Below are positions 1-5,176 of a stretch of 5,176 nucleotides of DNA, piece by piece (within the stretch, counting starts at the first letter, position 1; every line of letters begins with the position of its first letter). Source of the stretch: an uncultured Collinsella sp. (GTDB taxonomy: Bacteria > Actinomycetota > Coriobacteriia > Coriobacteriales > Coriobacteriaceae). The notes beneath the pieces were generated by a model. That model had not been told where the DNA came from and did no database searches. It was given only the letters and a program-made list of their open reading frames with translations. A program made the translations under genes and the position numbers. The stretch lies in contig UQIQ01000088.1 of the NCBI GenBank assembly GCA_900541185.1, positions 1-5,176 on the forward strand. The letters run 5' to 3'.

Positions 1-85
1 TTCGTGCCCCGCCGTCCGGGAGGACGCCTCTTTATTGATGGGAGGCCTGATAGGTCGATGGTTCCGTGCCCGGATGCGTCCAAAG
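1..85. other. Non-coding left edge; degenerate beginning of the repeat array
   Basis: No convincing gene is visible here. A short hairpin (CGTCC at 13-17, loop GGGA, GGACG at 22-26) is followed by CCTCTTTATT. This could be the weak terminator of a gene ending just left of the window, but the stem has only five pairs and the T run is interrupted. At 74-81 ATGCGTCC matches the inner part of a repeat left arm, but it lies about 13 bp too close to the next arm at 86. The first repeat unit therefore looks shortened by a deletion in its spacer. Confidence 0.35.
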
Positions 86-533
86 TGGGACGGGCTTTCC
101 GGATGGGCAGGCTTTCGAAAAATGCGTCCCGGAATTTGCCTTTGGAATGGGACGTAGTTTCCTGTTGAGGTGCTTTGCGGAAAGTGCATCCCACTCTGGG
201 CGGTCGAAGTGGGACACACTTTCCCAAAGGCGCTCCAACGGGAAATTGCGTCCCATTATTCGGTCAAGAAACGGGATGCATTTTCCCAATGAGAGCAAAA
301 CCGGAAAATGCATCCCACAATCAGCCCTCAAAGTGGGACGCCGTTTCCCAATGAGGCTCAAGCGGAAAATGCATCCCGGAATTTGCGCTCAAAGTGGGAT
401 GCGGTTTCCGGTTGAGGGTCTAAGGGGAAAGTGCGTCCCAGAATCGACGCTTGAAATGGGATGCAGTTTCCCGATGAGGCACTCGACGGAAAATACATCC
501 CAGAAATGGCCTTTGAGCTGGGATAAGATTTCC
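86..533. repeat. Left array of alternating inverted 14-bp motifs, 31-bp pitch
   Basis: Fifteen copies of a bipartite motif alternate in orientation. Right-type arms (TGGGA-N5-TTTCC) start at 86, 148, 210, 272, 334, 395, 457 and 519. Left-type arms (GGAAA-N5-TCCC) start at 117, 179, 241, 303, 364, 426 and 488. Successive starts are 31 bp apart (30 bp once, 334 to 364), giving a 62-bp unit. Spacers inside a unit are 17 nt and vary in sequence. Spacers between units are 15-16 nt and often resemble CAATGAG...CAA. The T before GGGA is C at 272. The left-type arm at 117 has one changed outer base (GAAAA). The best pairing is 273-286 with 303-316, a perfect 14-bp inverted repeat. Arms can pair within a unit or with the neighbouring unit, so two hairpin registers are possible. 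The array resembles REP/BIME-type intergenic repeats in form. Its function and family are not recognised. Confidence 0.9.
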
Positions 534-552
534 GCGGCATCTCGGATTCTCA

Positions 553-587
553 AAAATGAGACACGCCGTTGGCGAAAATGAGACACG
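553..587. repeat. Two 13-bp direct repeats, possible insertion-sequence end remnant
   Basis: AAAATGAGACACG occurs exactly at 553-565 and 575-587, 22 bp apart. A partial third copy, AAAATGAG, lies at 618-625, 43 bp further on, close to twice the period. Read on the minus strand the motif is CGTGTCTCATTTT. Closely spaced internal repeats with this TGTCTCATTTT style resemble, from memory, the multiple-repeat ends of IS21-family elements. No transposase gene is present, so this would be a solo end or remnant. Alternatively the copies are operator sites for the downstream gene, since they sit about 70-105 bp upstream of its preferred start. Confidence 0.45.
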
Positions 588-606
588 TGATATCGGGCAT
601 CGTACG

Positions 607-612
607 TATCAT
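607..612 (+). promoter_or_regulatory. Possible -10 element (TATCAT) upstream of the surface-protein gene
   Basis: TATCAT matches the TATAAT consensus at five of six positions and lies 45 bp before the preferred start codon. The best upstream -35-like hexamer (GTGATA, 587-592) leaves a spacer of only 14 bp, which is short. The assignment is a guess based on position. A small inverted repeat (TCATTT 609-614, AAATGA 619-624) overlaps it and could be a regulatory site. Confidence 0.2.
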
Positions 613-644
613 TTGTAAAAATGAGTCCACTCCACTCGAATAAA

Positions 645-650
645 GCGAGG
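645..650 (+). promoter_or_regulatory. Ribosome binding site deciding the start at 657
   Basis: GCGAGG carries a GAGG Shine-Dalgarno core (647-650) six bases before the ATG at 657. The alternative in-frame ATG at 621 has no purine-rich site upstream (it follows ATTTGTAAA) and lies inside the third partial copy of the AAAATGAG repeat. The downstream start is preferred for these reasons. Confidence 0.6.
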
Positions 651-656
651 TCCCTC

Positions 657-3600
657 ATGTACGTTCCACACCCCCGTATCCGTAGGCTGTCGAAAATCCC
701 GCTTGTTGGGACGGCGGCGCTTGCTGCGTTGATCGCCATGAGCGTCGCCTGCTTCACGGCCACGCCCCAGGTTGCCCAGGCGGCAGACGCGCCCGCAATC
801 ACCGATATGACCGAGCAGGATTATCAAGCCCTGGGTCTGGGCGCGAGCGAGGACATTCCGGCCGATACCGTTGGCCCCTATTCCACTGATACCCCCACGA
901 CGTTTGCCACGCGCAGCGAGGTCTATATGGCAGCTAACGGTAGCCATGGCAATCGCTACACTCTGCGCGACAAGCTCGAGAACGTCGAGCGCGGTGACAT
1001 TGGCGGCAGCAGCAAACTCACCGATGGCTATGGAAGTGTGTGGGGCGCCGCAAAGTTCTGGCAAAACGTCAACAACTTCGATACGAACAGCGATCTCTAC
1101 AAGCATAGCGACTACGGTGGCGGCACCTGGTCGTACCTAAGCAACAATGAGTCCTCAACAGTACTCGCCAACGACAACAACGGTTTCTCGGGCATTCACG
1201 CCACGAGTGTTGAGTTCTGCAGCGACGCCAGCACGGGCAAAAAGAGCCGCGTTGCCGAGCTCCGTGCCTACGGCGACAGTTCCTCCACGACGATTGACAG
1301 CAAGTCATACGCCGGAAAGGTTGAGCTGGTCCTCTACTCGTTTAGCAACGGGCGTACGCGCACTCTCGACACACACCTGCCGGTGACGGTCAACACTAAT
1401 ATGATGTACGAAGGCCGTTTTAAGTACCTGGATGCCGGTTACCTGCAAGAGCACGACGCCGTCTTTGATGTCGAGGCGGGCGATGTCGATGGCGACGGCG
1501 TCGACGAGCTTTTTGTCTACGCGGGCTGCTATGTCGACGAGAACGGCGTGCGCAAGGCTGTAGTCGACATGTATGACTTGGAGGGCGGCAACTGGAAGCA
1601 AAGCGTCGTCAAGATCGATGCCGGTAACGCCGCGGACTACACCACGCACAACAAGGGCGGGAACGACTCCTGGACGCAGCTTCAGTCAGCTCCTGTCGTT
1701 TCGCTAGCGGCCGGCGACCTCGATCGCGATTTTTGCGATGACCTCGCCATCGTGGTCTCGGCACCCTACGGCAAGAAGAATATTGATAAGTCGACGCATT
1801 GCGAGCTGTTTTCGTGGGATGCATCCAAGGGTGCGCTCGTCCATGTCGATGCTCTGGGCGACGCGGGCGCAATCTCCCTCTCCGCGAACGGCAAGACCAT
1901 GGTCGCTGCGAATGCGACGTTCGGCACGTTTGCCGCCTACGATGAAGAAGGAAAGAAGACGGGTGAAACCGTCACGGGCCTTATTCTTGCGGGCTATGAC
2001 TGGCAACGCAGCGCTTTTGATTACGGCGCTTCTGACGGCAGCAAGGGGCTGTACGGCGCGCTGTACCGCTACGCGTATTTTGACTCGGAGTCTGGCGAGT
2101 TCAAGCTTTCCGATTGTAAGGAATACAGAGACGGGCTCCTCGCCTCCTATGGGCTGATGCATGTGCCCAACAGCGCATGGAAGGATAGCGCTCAGGATAA
2201 GCGCTATCCGTGCACCTTGGCGCCTATTGCCCTTGCCACTGCCAACCTTGACGGCCTGTCCGAGCAGCTGGCGGTTGACGAGGTGCTCGTGGGTGGCGAT
2301 GTGTTCCGCGACTTTGCCTGCAACACGGCACAGAGCGGGGCTCAGGGCTTGGGGTCCATGGTCGGAACCATGAGCATGAGCGGTCAGCAATACAACAGCA
2401 GCAACAAGCATGACCACAAGGGTATAGAGCAGGTGTGGATCAGCGACGTCAAGGCGGGCAGCGTCTCGGGTTCGGACCGCTATAACGAGAGCTTTATCGC
2501 CGTGGTGGGCAAGCACCGCGACGAGGACCTGCGCAAGAACGATGACTACTATTGGATGACCGCCTCGCATTTTTCGCTCGACGAGAACGGAAAGGTGCGC
2601 CGCGGCGAGGAGCAGGTGATTAGCGAGAGCAACCGTCGCGGCACTACCTACGGCACATTTATCTCGCTCGCGCTGCCCGATGTCGACAACGACAGCGTCA
2701 AGATCACGTACAAGGACCGCTACAAGGTCTATACCAACCCGCGCGTGCTTGCCGTGCTGCAGGATGCGCCCTATGTTGAGGATCTGGAGCAGGCATACGG
2801 CTATCTGGTGTTGGGCGGCACGTCATACGGAGAGGAAAAGGGCACGGGGACATCCCAGGGCTATACCATTGGCGCCGAGTTGGGCGTTGCCGTCGAGGTG
2901 CAGACCGGTCCGCCCCTGGTCGCGATGAATGCTTCAGTCGATTTTGCCGCCGAGGGATGCTATGACTACCGGAGCGAGCGCACGGTCAGCGCAAGCGTAA
3001 GCTATGAGTCGCATGCCGGCGAGGGTGACAAGGCCGTGCTCTACACGATTCCGATGGTCTATTACGAGTATGAGATCGAAAATGAGGAAACTGGTGGCAA
3101 GGGCGTGATGGCGGCGCCCGTGTCGCTCGGCGCGCAGACCTCGGTCGTTAATGTCGAGGCCTATGACCGCATTGCCAAACAGCACAATATGACGCCGCTC
3201 AGCTACTTTTTGACCAACCGGTCGGGAGAACCCGGAACCTATCAAACGACGCTCAACGGCGAGACTCCCGTTGGGGATTCCTTTGGCCTGGGCAAGCCTG
3301 GCGTAACGCGCGCCTACACGCACGATGGGTTTAACGGCGCCGCCGCGCAGTCGGGGGCGAGCATTGAGCAGACCATCGAAGTCGAGGAGGGCAAGGAGCA
3401 GGAGCTCGAGCTCGGCTTGACGCTGAACGGCAGCGTTGTCATGGGCGCGAAGCTCGCAAAGCACGAGTTGTTTGGCGGCCTGTGCTTTGGTGCCAACGCC
3501 GGCTTTACTACGGGTAACTCCTCGAGTGAATCGACCGAATACGGCGGCACCGTCGACAACCTGCCCGAGGCCGCGCAGGGCAAGTACGGTTTTGTGTGGC

Positions 3601-4745
3601 GTCTGGGCGTCAACGCGGTGGATGTCGACAAGTTCGAGGCAGACTCGGGCGACAAGCTCGGCACCAAGGACACCGACCAGTTCTGGATCGTGGGCTATGA
3701 CGTTAAGGACGTCGAGATGCCCGACGCGCCGGCCGTGACGGGCTTTACGGCAAACGCCGTCGATTCGACCAGCGTTACGTTTAGCTGGGACGATGTACTC
3801 GCAAACAAGAGTGGCTTTAGCTACGGCGTGGGCATGCTGCAGAGCAATGCGGCGGATGCGGTCGTCAATAGCTGGAAGATTGCCGACAACACGCAGACCT
3901 CGCTCAAGTGGGATGGGCTGCAGCCCAATACGGAGTATCGATTCGCCATCGCCGCCGTTAAGAACGGATCCACGACCGAAACAGGTATTCGCTCGGCAAT
4001 CATCACGGTCAAGACCATGCCCGATGGCATGACGATGACCGTGAGCGGACCTGCAGCGGATGCTGCGGAGGGGTCGGATCTTGGATACGACTCTTCGGTT
4101 GAGCGCACGGCGGGAAGCCACCTGACGCTCTCGGCGATTGGCCATGTGAAGCAACTCGGTGCCGACGATAGCGAAACAGGGCTGGCACCGACCTATATGT
4201 GGTACCGCAAGGGCCGCGGCGAGACAGAGTTTAAGCTCGTGGGTGCCGATGGCAACCTCGCGGCTGGAACGGCCTCAAAGCTCGAGATTGACCTGACCGC
4301 AGACGATGACGGTGCGCAGTATTACTGCCACGTGGGATACAACGACGTGGGCCTCGACACCGGCACGACGCTCGTGAATATCGAGGCCGAGGAGACGGCG
4401 CTCACAACGGTGAACGCCACCCCGATCCGCACGCGCCGCCTGTTCTCACAGGCAAGTGCGGGCGCCAAGAAGTTCCTGGACCATACGCTGGTAAACACCG
4501 CCGGCCCAACCGATTCCGAAGGCTCAAAGGACCCCGAGACTCCTGAGACCCCGACGAACCCGGACAAGCCCAAGTCCGACAACGGAGCTAAGACCGACAC
4601 CAAGGTCAAGACTACGACCACAGCGAAGAACCTCGCAAACACCGGCGACCAAACATTCGCCCTAGTCGCCACCGCAGCAGCAGCGGGAGCAACGCTCGTA
4701 GTGATAGCCCTCATCATGCTGATCAAGCGCCGCAAGACCCACTAG
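657..4745 (+). CDS. Large secreted LPXTG-type wall-anchored protein with FG-GAP/VCBS repeats, FnIII and Ig-like domains
   Basis: The protein has 1362 residues from the ATG at 657 (1374 from 621). Residues 1-42 form a signal peptide: basic R7-K13, hydrophobic L16-F33, cleavage probably after VAQA (42). Calcium-loop motifs of the FG-GAP/VCBS type follow: D276-V-D-G-D-G-V-D283-E284, D354-L-D-R-D-F-C-D361-D362 and D675-V-D-N-D-S680. Degenerate copies lie near 529-547 and 597-618. These suggest a beta-propeller over roughly 150-700, typical of extracellular binding modules. Residues about 720-1015 are beta-rich and unassigned, with the strand pattern VLYTIPM at 794-800 and a Gly/Ser/Thr-rich stretch through S955-P970. 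A fibronectin type III domain spans about 1022-1120 (core W1044, Y1094). An Ig-like domain spans about 1140-1246, with W1182 and Y1222-Y-C1224 but no visible B-strand cysteine partner. A Pro/Thr/Lys linker leads to LANTG (1326-1330), a membrane helix and the RRKTH tail. Tandem TAG stops end the gene. No neighbouring gene shares its transcript here. The likely role is binding or adhesion at the cell surface; ligand and gene name are unknown. Confidence 0.93.
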   Translation: MYVPHPRIRRLSKIPLVGTAALAALIAMSVACFTATPQVAQAADAPAITDMTEQDYQALGLGASEDIPADTVGPYSTDTPTTFATRSEVYMAANGSHGNRYTLRDKLENVERGDIGGSSKLTDGYGSVWGAAKFWQNVNNFDTNSDLYKHSDYGGGTWSYLSNNESSTVLANDNNGFSGIHATSVEFCSDASTGKKSRVAELRAYGDSSSTTIDSKSYAGKVELVLYSFSNGRTRTLDTHLPVTVNTNMMYEGRFKYLDAGYLQEHDAVFDVEAGDVDGDGVDELFVYAGCYVDENGVRKAVVDMYDLEGGNWKQSVVKIDAGNAADYTTHNKGGNDSWTQLQSAPVVSLAAGDLDRDFCDDLAIVVSAPYGKKNIDKSTHCELFSWDASKGALVHVDALGDAGAISLSANGKTMVAANATFGTFAAYDEEGKKTGETVTGLILAGYDWQRSAFDYGASDGSKGLYGALYRYAYFDSESGEFKLSDCKEYRDGLLASYGLMHVPNSAWKDSAQDKRYPCTLAPIALATANLDGLSEQLAVDEVLVGGDVFRDFACNTAQSGAQGLGSMVGTMSMSGQQYNSSNKHDHKGIEQVWISDVKAGSVSGSDRYNESFIAVVGKHRDEDLRKNDDYYWMTASHFSLDENGKVRRGEEQVISESNRRGTTYGTFISLALPDVDNDSVKITYKDRYKVYTNPRVLAVLQDAPYVEDLEQAYGYLVLGGTSYGEEKGTGTSQGYTIGAELGVAVEVQTGPPLVAMNASVDFAAEGCYDYRSERTVSASVSYESHAGEGDKAVLYTIPMVYYEYEIENEETGGKGVMAAPVSLGAQTSVVNVEAYDRIAKQHNMTPLSYFLTNRSGEPGTYQTTLNGETPVGDSFGLGKPGVTRAYTHDGFNGAAAQSGASIEQTIEVEEGKEQELELGLTLNGSVVMGAKLAKHELFGGLCFGANAGFTTGNSSSESTEYGGTVDNLPEAAQGKYGFVWRLGVNAVDVDKFEADSGDKLGTKDTDQFWIVGYDVKDVEMPDAPAVTGFTANAVDSTSVTFSWDDVLANKSGFSYGVGMLQSNAADAVVNSWKIADNTQTSLKWDGLQPNTEYRFAIAAVKNGSTTETGIRSAIITVKTMPDGMTMTVSGPAADAAEGSDLGYDSSVERTAGSHLTLSAIGHVKQLGADDSETGLAPTYMWYRKGRGETEFKLVGADGNLAAGTASKLEIDLTADDDGAQYYCHVGYNDVGLDTGTTLVNIEAEETALTTVNATPIRTRRLFSQASAGAKKFLDHTLVNTAGPTDSEGSKDPETPETPTNPDKPKSDNGAKTDTKVKTTTTAKNLANTGDQTFALVATAAAAGATLVVIALIMLIKRRKTH

Positions 4746-4772
4746 TAGCCAGTCGAACATATCGACAACCCA

Positions 4773-4815
4773 AAAACCCGGGTAGCCAAAAAACAGGCCA
4801 CCCGGGTTTTCTGTT
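4773..4815 (+). terminator. Intrinsic terminator of the surface-protein gene
   Basis: AAAACCCGGGTAGCC (4773-4787) pairs with GGCCACCCGGGTTTT (4796-4810): eleven pairs, one A-C mismatch, three pairs, and an 8-nt A-rich loop. TTTTCTGTT follows the GC core. It begins 28 bases after the stop codon. The A run on the left side means it could also act on minus-strand transcription. Confidence 0.9.
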
Positions 4816-4834
4816 GAGTGGAGACTCCGCAAGC

Positions 4835-5064
4835 GGAAACTGCATCCCACAATTAGGCCGAGAAATGGGATGAACTTTCCCAATGAGAGCCAACCGGAAA
4901 CCACGTCCCAGAATCAGCCCCCAAAGTGGGACGCACTTTCCCAACGAGCCTCAACCGGAAAATACATCCCGGAATCCAGCTGAATAGTGGGACACACTTT
5001 CCCAATCGGGTCCCAAGCGGAAACTGCATCCCATTCCAGACAAGAATTCCGGGACACACTTTCC
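4835..5064. repeat. Right array of alternating inverted 14-bp motifs, 31-bp pitch
   Basis: This is the same repeat family and orientation as the left array, with eight arms in four complete units. Left-type arms (GGAAA-N5-TCCC) start at 4835, 4896, 4957 and 5019. Right-type arms (TGGGA or CGGGA, then N5-TTTCC) start at 4866, 4927, 4988 and 5050. Steps are 31 bp, or 30 bp at 4866-4896 and 4927-4957. All eight arms keep the outer bases GGAAA/TCCC. The last arm runs into TTTCCGC, as does the last arm of the left array, instead of the usual TTTCCCAATGAG. The array begins 20 bases after the terminator's T run and ends next to the minus-strand terminator. Confidence 0.9.
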
Positions 5065-5096
5065 GCAAACAAAGAAGGCCACATAACGTGGCCTTC
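5061..5096 (-). terminator. Probable minus-strand intrinsic terminator of a convergent gene
   Basis: GAAGGCCAC (5074-5082) pairs perfectly with GTGGCCTTC (5088-5096) around a 5-nt loop. On the minus strand the stem is followed by TTTGTTTGC (from 5073 downwards), a T-rich tail. On the plus strand it is followed by AACTTATATATG, which is not a T tract. This points to a gene to the right, transcribed towards the window, whose transcript would end at the edge of the repeat array. Confidence 0.65.
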
Positions 5097-5176
5097 AACT
5101 TATATATGTTCGGCGATACACCCAAGACAAGCCACGCCCCAACATCAGGGCGTCTGTCCAGGCGGAGGCATATAAG
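5097..5176. other. Right edge, possibly the 3' end of a minus-strand gene
   Basis: No complete gene is visible. On the minus strand, one frame entering from the right edge stops with TGA at 5145-5147 (ending PPPGQTP), 48 bases before the hairpin. Another frame stops with TGA at 5095-5097, touching the hairpin. Either could be the tail of a convergent gene, but too few codons are present to decide. GGAGG at 5164-5168 resembles a plus-strand Shine-Dalgarno site, but no start codon follows within the window. Confidence 0.3.

Noticed and set aside
86..533. CRISPR array
   Set aside because: The repeated element is only 14 bp, degenerate in its centre, and alternates in orientation. Spacers are 15-17 nt and partly conserved. 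No cas gene is present.
66..581. A 171-codon plus-strand open frame across the left array, and similar minus-strand frames at 32-361, 358-540 and 4853-5125
   Set aside because: They are translations of the repeat array, whose unit is near 60 bp. They show recurring GKC-P and FP patterns, no ribosome site of note and open frames on both strands. The 62-bp unit also does not preserve frame from unit to unit, so no protein repeat is being conserved.
621..656. Upstream start codon ATG at 621 for the surface protein
   Set aside because: There is no Shine-Dalgarno site, it overlaps a repeat copy, and starting there only lengthens the n-region of the signal peptide. The ATG at 657 has GAGG at proper spacing.
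1704..2570. Long minus-strand open frames inside the gene (for example 1704-2570 and 2934-4154)
   Set aside because: They are shadows of a GC-rich plus-strand gene that has clear domains and signals in its own frame. The minus frames show no recognisable motifs.
4835..5064. Integron attC sites
   Set aside because: The units are palindromic and near the size of short attC sites, but there are no gene cassettes between them, no core GTT recombination site pattern and no integrase.
5074..5096. Plus-strand terminator reading of the 5074-5096 hairpin
   Set aside because: The sequence after the stem on the plus strand (AACTTATATATG) lacks a T tract, while the minus-strand side has TTTGTTTG.

Overview
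The window holds one large gene flanked on both sides by a non-coding repeat array. Residues are numbered from the preferred start at 657. The gene (657-4745, + strand) encodes a 1362-residue secreted, wall-anchored Gram-positive surface protein. It has an N-terminal signal peptide, an integrin-like FG-GAP/VCBS region with calcium-loop motifs, a long beta-rich middle, a fibronectin type III domain, an Ig-like domain, a Pro/Thr/Lys-rich linker and a C-terminal LANTG sorting signal. The GC-rich coding sequence and the LAxTG-type anchor suggest a high-GC Gram-positive bacterium. My best guess is a gut coriobacterium such as Collinsella. That is inference from sequence style, not a database match.

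Layout: 1-85 is non-coding edge sequence. 86-533 is the left repeat array. 534-656 is the upstream region of the gene, with two 13-bp direct repeats (553-587) that may be an insertion-sequence end, and a Shine-Dalgarno-like site. 657-4745 is the surface-protein gene, closed by tandem TAG stops. 4773-4815 is a strong intrinsic terminator. 4835-5064 is the right repeat array. 5061-5096 is a hairpin that reads as a terminator for a gene entering from the right on the minus strand. 5097-5176 is edge sequence.

The most unusual content is the repeat arrays. Each is a chain of 14-bp bipartite motifs, GGGA-N5-TTTCC, that alternate strictly in orientation with a start-to-start pitch of 31 bp (30 bp in three steps), about three turns of B-DNA. 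I count 23 motif copies (15 left, 8 right). The outer nine bases are intact in 22 of 23. The five central bases vary, but the first two are always pyrimidine-purine. The centres of paired arms do not co-vary, so the pattern fits recognition of the DNA by a protein better than a conserved RNA hairpin. The right array also lies between two inward-pointing terminators, so it is probably little transcribed. I cannot say from this sequence whether the family has been described before.
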